Origin: Paracoccaceae bacterium
Lineage (GTDB): Bacteria; Pseudomonadota; Alphaproteobacteria; Rhodobacterales; Rhodobacteraceae
Assembly (NCBI GenBank): GCA_947371955.1
Contig: CANBRQ010000021.1
Coordinates: 1-37,054, forward strand
Reading direction: 5' to 3'
Length of the DNA: 37,054 nt
Below, piece after piece: positions 1 through 8,749 of this stretch. Position numbers and translations under genes: made by a program. How positions within the stretch are numbered: position 1 is the first letter of the stretch; every line of letters starts with the position of its first letter. The notes beneath the pieces were generated by a model. That model did no database searches. It was not told the origin of the DNA and worked only from the letters and a program-made list of their open reading frames with translations.

Positions 1-288
1 ATAAGCACCCTCGAACGGTTGCGCAGCGCCGGGCTTGGATTTCAGGAAACAGGAATTCTTCTGGGTATTGAAGGTGATCGCTTCGCATTTCTTGTTGGTC
101 AGGCAGGCCGTCTCGCAGGCGTTAAGCGTCGAGTCGAAGATCGACGACAGATCACCGCCCGGCAGGTCGGTATTATCCGCCAGACTGAGCCGCTTGGACG
201 GAACAAGATCATCGGCGGCAGCCGAGACCCCCGACAAGAACAGACCCAGCAAGACGACAGCCACGGACCGCAACGCAAAGCCACGCAT
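1..288 (-). CDS. Exported PAN/Apple-domain protein, N-terminal fragment
   Basis: Partial gene running off the left edge; 96 residues are visible from an ATG at 288, preceded by a GGGGGAA ribosome-binding site. Residues 1-25 form a typical signal peptide (basic start, hydrophobic core, Ala-rich cleavage region). Residues 35-90 look like a small PAN/Apple module: four cysteines (58, 62, 68, 80), a DLPGGDL stretch and an AITFN motif. In Rhodobacteraceae a PAN module of this kind is often the front of a very long periplasmic alpha-2-macroglobulin-family protein, so that is my best guess for the full product. This is family knowledge, not visible here, because the rest of the gene is outside the window. 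It is transcribed divergently from the kinase at 444. Confidence 0.6.
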   Translation of the reverse strand, partial: MRGFALRSVAVVLLGLFLSGVSAAADDLVPSKRLSLADNTDLPGGDLSSIFDSTLNACETACLTNKKCEAITFNTQKNSCFLKSKPGAAQPFEGAY

Positions 289-443
289 CGAAATTCCCCC
301 GCCCAAAGATGAAGCAGTCATGCCATGACCCGCCCCGGTTCGGCAAGGAATTAACCCTACATCGTTAAGGGCGCGTTCACATCGATGCGGCAAGTTGTCT
401 GCAGCCAAGGATGTGAATCAGGGATCGGGCGGACCGGACAGGA

Positions 444-2999
444 ATGGAAATCGTGGAACGTCTGGCCAGAGAACGGCGCGCAAGACTGGCTGCCGAGCGT
501 TTGCTGGAGCAGAAAAGCCGGGAACTCTTTGCGGCGAATGAGAAGTTGGGGATGCATGCGCGTTCCCTGTCGGATCAGATCGTCGAACAGCGTGTCGTGG
601 CCCGCAATGCGGTGTCCGAAGCGCAGATGCTCAAGGGTCAGCAGTCCCGTTTCATCGAGGATCTGGACCGCGCCCATACCCATGCCGTCATGGCGGAACG
701 CCGTCTGTGGGATTCGATCAACACCATCAACGATGGGTTTGCCGTCTATGATTCGGACCTGAAGCTGGTCGCCGCCAACAGCGCCTTCCTGCGCCCGCTG
801 GAAGGCCTGCCCGTGGCCCCCGGCATCGGATACGCCGACATCATGCGCCTTCTGGCCGAAGGGGGCCGGACCGAACTTTCAGGCCTTTCGGCTGAGGATT
901 TCGTGTCCGACATGGTGGCGCGGCTAGATGCCGATCCGATCGAGCCTGTGACGTTGCAAATGACCAACGGGCTGTGGATCAAGCTTGTGAACCGCCGGGC
1001 CCGCGATGGCGATCTTGTCTCGCTGGCCGTCAACATCACCGAACAAATGCGCATCTGGGCGGCCATTGAGGCTATCCCCGATGGCTTCGTACTTTTTGAC
1101 AGGGAGGATCGGCTTTTGACCTGCAACCAACGGTATCGCGACATCTATGCCGTGTCGGCCCCCGCCATGAAACCCGGGGCGAAGTTCGAAGACATCCTGC
1201 GCTTTGGGCTGGACCGCGGCCAGCACACCGACGCTGTGGGCCGCGAGGAGGCCTGGCTGGCCGAACGCATGGCCCAGCACCGCCGCGCCGATGGCGTCGC
1301 CGAACAGCAGTTGTCGGACGGACGCTGGATCAGGTCGCAGGACCATGCCACACCGGATGGCGGTAGGGTCGGTCTGCGCATCGACATCACCGAACAGAAG
1401 GAATCCGAGGCCGCCCTGCTCGCGGCACGCGAGGCGGCAGAGGCGGCGAACCGGGCGAAATCGGCTTTCCTCGCCAACATGTCCCATGAAATCCGCACGC
1501 CGATGAATGGTGTGGTGGGGATGGCGGAACTGCTGTGTGACACGTCCCTGTCGCCCGAACAGCGCCTGTTTGCCGAAACCATCAAATCCTCAGGCGAAGC
1601 TTTGCTGGTCATCATCAACGACATTCTGGATTATTCCAAGATCGAGGCGGAAAGGCTGACGCTGTATCCCGAACCCTTCGATCTGGAGCGCACGATCCAC
1701 GAGGTGGCCATGCTGTTGCAGCCCAAGGCGCGCGCCAAGGGGCTGGATCTGATGATCGACTTCGACATGTTCCTGCCCACCCGATTTGTCGGCGATCCTG
1801 GTCGCCTCAGGCAGGTGCTGACCAACCTTGTCGGCAACGCAGTCAAGTTCACCGACAAGGGGCATGTGCTGATCCGCGTCGTCGGTCTTGAAACCGAACC
1901 GGGCGAACAGCAGTTGCACGTCACCGTCGAAGACACCGGCATCGGCATCGCGCCCGAACACCTTGATCACATCTTTGGCGAATTCAATCAGGTCGAAACC
2001 GAATCGAACCGCAAGTTCGAGGGCACCGGTTTGGGTCTGGCGATCACCCAGCGCCTGATCGACAGGATGGAGGGTGCCGTATGGGTCGACAGCGAACCAG
2101 GTAAAGGCTCCTGCTTCGGCTTCCGTGTCACGCTGCCGGTGGCCGAAGATGCCATCGTCCCTGACCTGCCGATCTCGCTGCACCGGGTTCTGGTCGTCGA
2201 TGACCTCTTCATCAACCGCACCATTCTGGAGCGCCAGTTGCAGCCCTGCGGGGTTCAGGTGACGCTCTGCCGCTCTGGCGCCGAAGCGCTGGAGGTTCTG
2301 GGACGCGACGCTGCCTTTGACGCCATCCTGACCGACCACTGCATGCCCGAGATGGACGGGCTGACACTCGCCTCCCGCATCCGGGCGCTGGCTCTGGCGA
2401 TGCCGATCGTACTGTTGTCCTCCAATCCCGCGCAGGCGCGCGGGTTTGAGGGATCAGAGCATCTGACGGCCATCCTGCAAAAGCCGATCCTCCGATCCGA
2501 TCTTTACCGCCGCCTGAAGGAGATCGGCGATATTCCCGAAGCGCAAGAGGTATCAATCCCCCCGCCGCTTGAAATTAGCCGCACAATGCGCATCCTGACG
2601 GCCGAGGACAACAGGACCAATCAACTGGTGTTTCAAAAGATGGTCAAGGACGCAGACATCGACCTCGTCTTTGCCAACAATGGGCGTGAGGCCGTGGAGA
2701 TGTTCCAAAGCTACAAGCCCGACCTGATCTTCATGGACATCTCGATGCCGGAAATGGACGGCCGCGACGCTGCCCGCGCCATTCGCGCGCTGGAGGCGGG
2801 AAAATCCCATCTGCCCATCGTCGCCCTGACCGCCCATGCCATGGATGGCGACGCCGATGATATCCTCGCGGCCGGGATCGACCGCTACATGACCAAACCC
2901 TTGCGCAAGGCAGCCATATTCTCGGTCATCGCCGAATTCTGCCCGGCCGAAGCCCGCCCCATCTCGGTTGCGGAGCCACAGGTGATGACGGGCACCTGA
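444..2999 (+). CDS. Soluble hybrid histidine kinase with two receiver domains
   Basis: An 851-residue hybrid sensor kinase. Residues 1-85 are highly charged and helical (coiled coil), with no membrane segment, so it should be cytoplasmic. Two PAS-like sensor domains follow (about 85-200 and 205-315), each ending in an ITEQ segment. The HisKA domain carries the phosphorylated His348 in the motif FLANMSHEIRTPMNG. The HATPase domain has the N box (LTNLVGNAVKF) and G boxes (DTGIGI, GTGLGL). Two receiver domains follow, with phospho-acceptors Asp631 (TDHCMPEMDG) and Asp765 (MDISMPEMDG); each has a KP motif near its end. The start at 444 follows a GGACAGGA ribosome-binding site. No output domain or response regulator lies beside it, so the signal probably leaves through a separate phosphotransfer protein. 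The ligand is unknown. Confidence 0.93.
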   Translation: MEIVERLARERRARLAAERLLEQKSRELFAANEKLGMHARSLSDQIVEQRVVARNAVSEAQMLKGQQSRFIEDLDRAHTHAVMAERRLWDSINTINDGFAVYDSDLKLVAANSAFLRPLEGLPVAPGIGYADIMRLLAEGGRTELSGLSAEDFVSDMVARLDADPIEPVTLQMTNGLWIKLVNRRARDGDLVSLAVNITEQMRIWAAIEAIPDGFVLFDREDRLLTCNQRYRDIYAVSAPAMKPGAKFEDILRFGLDRGQHTDAVGREEAWLAERMAQHRRADGVAEQQLSDGRWIRSQDHATPDGGRVGLRIDITEQKESEAALLAAREAAEAANRAKSAFLANMSHEIRTPMNGVVGMAELLCDTSLSPEQRLFAETIKSSGEALLVIINDILDYSKIEAERLTLYPEPFDLERTIHEVAMLLQPKARAKGLDLMIDFDMFLPTRFVGDPGRLRQVLTNLVGNAVKFTDKGHVLIRVVGLETEPGEQQLHVTVEDTGIGIAPEHLDHIFGEFNQVETESNRKFEGTGLGLAITQRLIDRMEGAVWVDSEPGKGSCFGFRVTLPVAEDAIVPDLPISLHRVLVVDDLFINRTILERQLQPCGVQVTLCRSGAEALEVLGRDAAFDAILTDHCMPEMDGLTLASRIRALALAMPIVLLSSNPAQARGFEGSEHLTAILQKPILRSDLYRRLKEIGDIPEAQEVSIPPPLEISRTMRILTAEDNRTNQLVFQKMVKDADIDLVFANNGREAVEMFQSYKPDLIFMDISMPEMDGRDAARAIRALEAGKSHLPIVALTAHAMDGDADDILAAGIDRYMTKPLRKAAIFSVIAEFCPAEARPISVAEPQVMTGT

Positions 3000-3005
3000 C
3001 GCGCC

Positions 3006-3033
3006 GTAGGATGGGCAATATTGCCCATCCTAC
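3006..3033. repeat. Perfect 28-bp palindrome between convergent genes
   Basis: Two 14-base arms (GTAGGATGGGCAAT and its exact complement) meet with no spacer. It lies 6 bases after the kinase stop and 24 bases before the recQ stop, so it could form a cruciform or a bidirectional RNA hairpin ending both transcripts. A degenerate copy of the same left arm occurs at 31352-31373, which suggests a dispersed intergenic repeat family rather than a unique terminator. There is no T-run on either side. Confidence 0.8.
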
Positions 3034-3057
3034 CTGAGACTGCCGCCGGCACCCCTC

Positions 3058-5109
3058 TCAGGCGTCGCGAAGAACGGCCAGGAAGGCCGAGCCGAAGCGT
3101 TCCACCTTCTGCTCGCCCATGCCCTGCACATCCGCCATTTCCGAAAGGCTGGCAGGCCGACGTTCGGCCAGTTGCCGCAGGGTCGAATGGGTGCAGGATA
3201 GATACTTGCCGGTGCCATCTTCGCCCCGGGCCAAGGCGAGTTGCGCCTCGGCCAGACGGTCGAAGATCGGTCCCGCGTCGGTGCCCGACAGCTTGCGTCG
3301 TGCCGGATGCACGGTTTCTGCCGAATGGCCCAGAATGACCTCCAGAAACGCCTTGCCATAGCTTTCCAGCTTGCGCGCGCCGATGCCGTTGATGCCGATC
3401 ATCTCATCCAGCGTCGTGGGCCGCTTTTCCGCCATCTCGATCAGGGTCTTGTCGGGGAAGACGACATAGGCCGGCACGCCCTGCGCCTCGGCCAGATTGC
3501 GGCGCTTCGCCTTCAGCGCGGTCAGCAGCGCCACATCCTCTTCATCCACCTGCACGCGGGCGGTGTTGCGTTCGGACTTGTCCGCCTTGTCGATGGTATC
3601 GGCCCGCAGGGTGATGCTTTCCTCACCCTTCAGGATCGGCACCGCCGCATCGGTGATCCGCAAGGCGCCAAAACGCTCTGGATCAGGCCGCACCAGATCA
3701 CGCCCCATCATCTGGCGAAACACCGCAGCCCAAGCCGGTTTGGACAAGTCCCGGCCCACGGCGAAGGTCGGCAACTTGTCATGCCCGCGCTCCAGCACCT
3801 TGGGCGTCGCCGTTCCAGTCAGGATATCAATCAGATGGCCTGCGCCGAAATACTCTCCGGTCCGCAGCACTGCCGACAGCGCCTTGCGCACCGCCTCGGT
3901 CGCGTCAAACAGCTTGGCGGGGCGCTGGCAGAGGTCGCAATTGCCGCAGGGCTCCGAGCTTTCGCCGAAATAGGTCAGCAAGACCTGACGGCGGCACAGC
4001 ATTGCCTCTGCCAGCCCCAACAAGGCGTTCAACCGCCCATGATCGGCCTGCTTGCGTTCTCCGGGGGCAGCACCCTCGTCGATCTGGCTACGACGCAGGC
4101 GGATGTCATCGGGGCCATACAGCGTCAGTGTATCTGCGGGCGCCCCATCGCGGCCCGCGCGTCCGATTTCCTGATAATAACCCTCGATCGACTTCGGCAG
4201 ATCGGCGTGGGCGACCCAGCGGATGTCTGGCTTGTCGATCCCCATGCCAAAGGCCACCGTCGCCACCACGATCAGCCCATCCTCCTGCTGAAAGCGCAAT
4301 TCCGCCTGACGCCGCTGCTCGGCCTCCATGCCGGCGTGATAGTGCAGCACCAAATGCCCCGCCTCACGCAAGGCCTGCGCCAGAACCTCGGTTTTGGCGC
4401 GACTTCCGCAATAGATGATCCCGGACTGCCCCTTCCGCGCTGCCGCATAGCGCAGGATTTGCTCGCGGGGAGAGTCCTTGACAGCAAAAGCCAGCCGGAT
4501 GTTCGGCCTGTCAAACCCGCGCAGGAACGACACAGGCGGCACGCCGTCGAACAGCCGTGTGACGATTTCCGCCCTAGTTTCAGCGTCTGCCGTGGCGGTA
4601 AAGGCGGCCAAAGGCACGCCCAAAGACTGCCGCAGCGCACCAATCCGCAGGTAGTCGGGGCGGAAATCGTGGCCCCACTGGCTGACGCAATGCGCCTCGT
4701 CCACCGCGATCAGGGACACGCCGATCCGCCGGAGCATCGGCACCGTCGCCGCAGCAGCCAACCGCTCGGGGGCCAGATACAACAGCTTCAGCCGCCCCTC
4801 ATCCAGCGCCTGAAACACGCCTTCCGTCTCTTCCTCGGTATTGCCAGAGGTCAGCGCCCCCGCCTCGACCCCCGCTGCCTTCAGCGCCCTGACCTGATCG
4901 CGCATCAGCGCGATCAGCGGGGAAATCACCACCGTCACCCCGTCACGACAGAGCGCAGGCAGTTGAAAGCACAGCGACTTGCCGCCCCCCGTCGGCATGA
5001 TGGCCAAGGTGTTCTTGCCCGCGATCACCGCCTGGACAATCTCTTCCTGACCCGGACGGAATCCGGCGAAACCCCACACCTGGTGAAGCAGAACCTCTGG
5101 CGAGCTCAT
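3058..5109 (-). CDS. recQ: ATP-dependent DNA helicase RecQ
   Basis: A 683-residue 3'-5' DNA helicase of recombination and fork repair. Helicase motifs are clear: Walker A MPTGGGKSLCFQLP (Lys44), DEAH box at residues 137-140 (VDEAHCVSQWGHDFR), and motif VI QEIGRAGRDG. A zinc-binding RQC segment has four cysteines ending CGNCDLC. Two HRDC domains follow in tandem at the C-terminus, one with GINGIGARKLESYG and one with VQGMGEQKVERFG; E. coli RecQ has one, so this is a longer form. The open frame continues upstream to 5472, but that part overlaps yggT in another frame. I place the start at the ATG at 5109; a GTG at 5127 is an alternative. Neither has a strong ribosome-binding site. Confidence 0.95.
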   Translation of the reverse strand: MSSPEVLLHQVWGFAGFRPGQEEIVQAVIAGKNTLAIMPTGGGKSLCFQLPALCRDGVTVVISPLIALMRDQVRALKAAGVEAGALTSGNTEEETEGVFQALDEGRLKLLYLAPERLAAAATVPMLRRIGVSLIAVDEAHCVSQWGHDFRPDYLRIGALRQSLGVPLAAFTATADAETRAEIVTRLFDGVPPVSFLRGFDRPNIRLAFAVKDSPREQILRYAAARKGQSGIIYCGSRAKTEVLAQALREAGHLVLHYHAGMEAEQRRQAELRFQQEDGLIVVATVAFGMGIDKPDIRWVAHADLPKSIEGYYQEIGRAGRDGAPADTLTLYGPDDIRLRRSQIDEGAAPGERKQADHGRLNALLGLAEAMLCRRQVLLTYFGESSEPCGNCDLCQRPAKLFDATEAVRKALSAVLRTGEYFGAGHLIDILTGTATPKVLERGHDKLPTFAVGRDLSKPAWAAVFRQMMGRDLVRPDPERFGALRITDAAVPILKGEESITLRADTIDKADKSERNTARVQVDEEDVALLTALKAKRRNLAEAQGVPAYVVFPDKTLIEMAEKRPTTLDEMIGINGIGARKLESYGKAFLEVILGHSAETVHPARRKLSGTDAGPIFDRLAEAQLALARGEDGTGKYLSCTHSTLRQLAERRPASLSEMADVQGMGEQKVERFGSAFLAVLRDA

Positions 5110-5162
5110 AGGATCAATGCTGTACACATCGGCAGTCTGCCGCCTTTGTGGTAAACGAAAAG

Positions 5163-5447
5163 TTAAAACGCGTACATGTTGTTGCGGATCACGACTTCCA
5201 GCGCATAGACCGCGAACAGCAGCACCAGCGGTGCAAAGTCGATGCCGCTTGTCGCGGGAATCACCTTGCGAATACGGGAATAGATCGGCTCCAGCGTGCG
5301 GTTCAGCGCGTACCAGATCTGGCCCACCAGGGGCTGCCGCAGGTTCAGGACCTGAAAGTTGATCAGCCAGGACATGATGACCTGAACAAGCACGATCCAG
5401 CGGATGATCTGGACAGCGAAAAGGATGATTTGCAGAAGCGAGGTCAT
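5163..5447 (-). CDS. YggT family membrane protein
   Basis: A 94-residue membrane protein matching the YggT family. There are two hydrophobic segments, residues 4-28 and 68-90, separated by the family signature region (RQPLVGQIWYALNRTLEPIY, then IRKVIP and GIDFAPLV). The family's role is poorly defined; it has been linked to osmotic tolerance and to cell-envelope or division functions. It reads in the same direction as recQ, 53 bases upstream of it, so the two may be co-transcribed. The start is the ATG at 5447, preceded by an AAAGGCTGG ribosome-binding site. Confidence 0.9.
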   Translation of the reverse strand: MTSLLQIILFAVQIIRWIVLVQVIMSWLINFQVLNLRQPLVGQIWYALNRTLEPIYSRIRKVIPATSGIDFAPLVLLFAVYALEVVIRNNMYAF

Positions 5448-5566
5448 GGGCCAGCCTTTCGATTGCGCACATCAGGTAGCGTGCATGGGGCCCAAGTGCA
5501 ATCTATCCTGTGGCGCTTGCTTAATTCCGCCGACTGAGGCTTGATCGCGGAAAAACGGGGGCAGGC

Positions 5567-6922
5567 ATGGCAAGCAAACGCATATGGGGCTGGTATTTCT
5601 TTGATTGGGCCAGCCAACCCTACTCGACCCTGCTGCTGACCTTCACCTTCGGCCCCTACTTTTCCGAGGTCGCCAGTGCCAAATTCTTGGGCGCCGGAAT
5701 GGACCAGACCGCCGCCAACGCCGCAGCGCAGGCCTATTGGACGACGGGGCAGACCCTGTCCGGCATCCTGATCGCCTGCCTTGCGCCAATCCTTGGCGCC
5801 ATCGCAGACGGGTCGGGCCGCCGGATGCCATGGATCTGGGGGTTTTCGGCGCTTTACGTGATCGGTTCCACCGCCCTCTGGACGCTGACCCCGGTGCAGC
5901 CCGACCTCTTCATGGCGATGGTCTGGTTTGGCCTTGGCCTGATCGGGATGGAGTTTGCCACCATCTTCACCAATTCCCTGATGCCAGACCTGACGGGCGA
6001 CGCGGATATGGGAAAGGTCTCCGGCTCCGGCTCGGCTTGGGGATACCTCGGCGGGATCGTGTCGCTGATCCTGATGCTGTTGTTCTTCAACGAGAACAGC
6101 GCCACCGGCCACACCCTGATCGGCATCCCACCGATCTTCGGCCTTGATGCGGCTGCGCGAGAGGGCACCCGTTTTGTTGGCCCCTTCACCGCGATCTGGT
6201 ATGTGGTGTTCATGGTGCCGTTCTTCCTGTGGGTGCATGAAAGCGGCCGCAAAGTCCCGGTGAAACTCGGCCAGTCGCTGAAAAGCCTCTGGGACCTGAT
6301 CAAATCCCTGAAAAAGCGCCAAAGCCTTGGCGCGCATCTCCTTTCCTCGATGCTGTACCGCGACGCCTTGAACGCGCTGTACGGGATCGGCGGCATCTAT
6401 GCCTCGGGCGTCTTGGGGTGGAGCATCACGCAGATCGGCATCTTCGGCATCATCGCAGCGATTTCAGCGGCGGTGTTCACCTGGGCGGGCGGGCTGATGG
6501 ACTCGGCCAAGGGGCCAAAGCCGGTGATCGTGCTGTCGATGTGGGTGCTGATCCTTGTCTGTCTGGTGGTGGCCGGCATGTCGCGCGACAGCTTCTTCGG
6601 TGTTCCGTTGGCCCAAGGCTCCAGCCTGCCCGACATCATCTTCTACATCTGCGGCTGCGGCATCGGTGCTGCGGGTGGCTCCCTTCAGGCGGCCAGTCGC
6701 ACCATGATGGTCTTCCACACCACGCCTGACCGCGCCACCGAGTCCTTCGGGCTTTACGCCCTGTCCGGCAAGGCCACGACCTATCTTGGCACGATGGGCA
6801 TCGCGGTCTTCACCTATGCCACCGCGTCGTCCCGGCTTGGGATCGCGATACCGTTGATTGCGCTGTTCATCTTGGGAATGATAACTCTGCGCTGGGTCAA
6901 ACCGATGGGAGAACGTGAATGA
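5567..6922 (+). CDS. MFS transporter, UMF1 (Atg22-like) family
   Basis: A 451-residue multi-spanning transporter. The opening RIWGWYFFDWASQPYSTLLLTF is the hallmark of the UMF1 branch of the major facilitator superfamily, which resembles the yeast vacuolar amino-acid effluxer Atg22. About 11-12 hydrophobic segments are visible, with a loop (GADGSGRRMPW-type) after the second, corresponding to the MFS signature loop, and a central basic loop at about 225-250. The substrate is unknown; efflux of amino acids or peptides is only an analogy. The ATG at 5567 follows a GGGGGCAGG ribosome-binding site. Its stop overlaps the mepA start by 4 bases (ATGA), indicating translational coupling. Confidence 0.9.
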   Translation: MASKRIWGWYFFDWASQPYSTLLLTFTFGPYFSEVASAKFLGAGMDQTAANAAAQAYWTTGQTLSGILIACLAPILGAIADGSGRRMPWIWGFSALYVIGSTALWTLTPVQPDLFMAMVWFGLGLIGMEFATIFTNSLMPDLTGDADMGKVSGSGSAWGYLGGIVSLILMLLFFNENSATGHTLIGIPPIFGLDAAAREGTRFVGPFTAIWYVVFMVPFFLWVHESGRKVPVKLGQSLKSLWDLIKSLKKRQSLGAHLLSSMLYRDALNALYGIGGIYASGVLGWSITQIGIFGIIAAISAAVFTWAGGLMDSAKGPKPVIVLSMWVLILVCLVVAGMSRDSFFGVPLAQGSSLPDIIFYICGCGIGAAGGSLQAASRTMMVFHTTPDRATESFGLYALSGKATTYLGTMGIAVFTYATASSRLGIAIPLIALFILGMITLRWVKPMGERE

Positions 6923-7803
6923 AGCGTCTGTTGCTTGTGCTTTTGCTGGCCCTGACCCCTCCCGCCCATGCCGAGCAACTTGCGGCCAAGCTGTTCGCCA
7001 GCAAGACTCAGCCCACCACCGGCCAAGCCAGCCCAATCGGGACCTATGCGCGCGGCTGTGCTGCGGGCAATGTCGAACTGCCGGAAACCGGGCCGACTTG
7101 GCAAGCCATGCGCCTGTCGCGCGACCGCAACTGGGGCAACCCGGTGCTGGTCAGCTATCTGGAAGACCTCTCGCAGCAGGTCACGGCCTTCGGCTGGAAG
7201 GGCCTCTACATCGGCGATATGGGCAACCCGCGCGGTGGCCCGATGATCTCGGGCCATGCCAGCCATCAGATGGGGCTGGACGCCGATGTCTGGTTCCTGC
7301 CGCCCGCCCGCCTGGACCTGACGGTCAAGCAGCGTGAGAAGATCTCCTCCATCGCCATCCGCACCCCCGACCAGCTTTCGGTGAACGAAAACTACAACGA
7401 CAGCTACCGCGAGGTTTTGAAGGCAGCCGCCTCGGACCCGCGCGTCGACCGCATCTTCGTCGCCGCCGCCATCAAGCTGGAGTTCTGCAAGACCGCGACC
7501 GCCGCCGATGCCAAATGGCTGCAACACATCCGCCCCGAAGCCAACCACGAGGACCATTTCCACGTCCGCCTGAAATGCCCGCTCGGCTCGCCGCTGTGCC
7601 AGACGCAGAAGCCAACCGTCTCAGACCTGTCAAAAGGCGGCAGCGGATGTGACGAGACTCTGGCCTATTGGGTGTCAGACGCATATTTGCATCCCAAGCC
7701 GGTCAAGAACCCCGGTCCGAAACCGCCACACAAGAAGGGGCCGCGGGAATTCACCATGGCCGATCTGCCCGCACAATGCTCCGCCGTACTCTCAGCAGAC
7801 TGA
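6919..7803 (+). CDS. mepA: Penicillin-insensitive murein endopeptidase
   Basis: A 294-residue LAS-type (M74) metallopeptidase that cleaves D-Ala-meso-DAP cross-links of peptidoglycan in the periplasm. Residues 1-18 form a signal peptide. The zinc site is recognisable: SGHASHQMGLDADVW gives His116 and Asp123 (H-x6-D spacing), and NHEDHFHVRL gives the C-terminal HxH. Several cysteines (47, about 190, 215, 223, 234) fit the disulfide-rich periplasmic fold of MepA. It overlaps the MFS gene by 4 bases and the next gene by 28, so the three are probably one transcript. This suggests that wall-peptide release and transport may be linked, which is inference. Confidence 0.95.
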   Translation: MKRLLLVLLLALTPPAHAEQLAAKLFASKTQPTTGQASPIGTYARGCAAGNVELPETGPTWQAMRLSRDRNWGNPVLVSYLEDLSQQVTAFGWKGLYIGDMGNPRGGPMISGHASHQMGLDADVWFLPPARLDLTVKQREKISSIAIRTPDQLSVNENYNDSYREVLKAAASDPRVDRIFVAAAIKLEFCKTATAADAKWLQHIRPEANHEDHFHVRLKCPLGSPLCQTQKPTVSDLSKGGSGCDETLAYWVSDAYLHPKPVKNPGPKPPHKKGPREFTMADLPAQCSAVLSAD

Positions 7804-8666
7804 CCCTTCTGCTGGTATTGGCCGGATTGCGCAGCACGGCCGGGCCGGTGCCCGCGACCGGCTTTCTGCAGGACATCCCCTTCACCGGCCACGGCCGCCT
7901 GTTCGGCGGCTTTTCCGCCCTGCACCTGTCACCAGATGGCCTGAGCTTCGTCGCAGTTTCCGACCACGGCGCTTTCGTCACGGGCACATTCGAACGCGAT
8001 GCCTCAGGCCGGATCATGTCGATCTCCACCGGTGAGGTAACACCGCTGCTGAGCCGCGATGGCAAACCTTTGCGCCCCGGCCGGACTGACTCCGAGGGGC
8101 TGGCGATCGCACCGGACGGCACGACCTATATCTCCTTCGAAGGTCCGGCGCGGGTGCTGCAATATCAAGTCTTGGGTGGCGCTGCAAAAGCCCTGCCGTC
8201 GCACAACGACTTTGCCGAAATGGAGCCCAACACCTCGCTCGAATCCCTCGCAATCGACGCAGGTGGCACGCTTTACACCTTGCCCGAGACATCGGGCCTG
8301 ACCAATCGGCCCTTTCCCGTCTACCGGTTTGCCCATGGCGCATGGACCCAGCCATTCACCATCCCCCGGCGCGGATCCTTTCTGGTGTCTGACGCCGCCA
8401 TCGGCCCCGACGGCCGCTTCTACATTCTGGAGCGGGATTTTCTGGGCTTTGCTGGCTTTGCCACCCGCCTGCGCCGGTTCGAACTGACGGCAAAGGGTGC
8501 CACAAATGAAGCCACCCTGCTGCAGACGGAACCGGGCACCTTCGACAACCTGGAAGGCCTGTCGGTCTGGCGCGACGCCAAGGGCCTGCGCGCCACCATG
8601 TTGACCGATGACAACTACTTTCCGTTCCTGCGCAGCCAGATCGTCGAGTACCGTCTGCCCAATTGA
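7776..8666 (+). CDS. Esterase-like activity of phytase family protein, exported
   Basis: A 296-residue exported protein. The open frame reaches back to 7668 inside mepA, but the ATG at 7776 starts a good signal peptide (RRTLSRLTLLLVLAGL), so I choose it. The gene overlaps mepA by 28 bases. The body is a beta-propeller-like repeat of short blades with motifs such as GGFSALHLSPDG, DSEGLAIAPDG, SLESLAIDAGG and DNLEGLSV. These are characteristic of the 'esterase-like activity of phytase' (phytase-like) family, common in alphaproteobacteria. Actual substrate and activity are uncertain. It is likely periplasmic and co-expressed with mepA. Confidence 0.85.
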   Translation: MLRRTLSRLTLLLVLAGLRSTAGPVPATGFLQDIPFTGHGRLFGGFSALHLSPDGLSFVAVSDHGAFVTGTFERDASGRIMSISTGEVTPLLSRDGKPLRPGRTDSEGLAIAPDGTTYISFEGPARVLQYQVLGGAAKALPSHNDFAEMEPNTSLESLAIDAGGTLYTLPETSGLTNRPFPVYRFAHGAWTQPFTIPRRGSFLVSDAAIGPDGRFYILERDFLGFAGFATRLRRFELTAKGATNEATLLQTEPGTFDNLEGLSVWRDAKGLRATMLTDDNYFPFLRSQIVEYRLPN

Positions 8667-8678
8667 CAGGCAGTTCGC

Positions 8679-8722
8679 ACGGGGCTACACGCCCCCGTCC
8701 TCATGGGGAGGGCCAAGTCTCC
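8679..8722 (+). promoter_or_regulatory. Mutually exclusive hairpins upstream of the queuosine transporter
   Basis: Three short stems can form in this 83-base gap. A is ACGGGG/CCCCGT (8679-8684 with 8693-8698). B is CCCC/GGGG (8693-8696 with 8705-8708). C is GGAG/CTCC (8707-8710 with 8719-8722). A and C can coexist; B excludes both. An A-rich tail (GTAAAAAACGG) and a weak ribosome-binding site precede the ATG. Such overlap is seen in RNA switches, but the sequence does not match the preQ1-I consensus I know, so this may be only a GC-rich spacer. Confidence 0.25.
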
Positions 8723-8749
8723 GCGACCTTGTAAAAAACGGAACGCAAA

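Noticed and set aside
3241-5154. 637-codon open frame on the plus strand opposite recQ
   Set aside because: It is the antisense shadow of recQ in a high-GC gene. The translation is rich in Arg, Gln and His with no domain, and the sense strand has full RecQ motifs.
5110-5472. N-terminal extension of recQ by about 120 residues
   Set aside because: The extension overlaps yggT in another frame and does not resemble RecQ.
8667-8749. preQ1 riboswitch
   Set aside because: Context is right, but the loop and A-rich tail spacing do not match the preQ1-I consensus I know; kept only as an unassigned structure.
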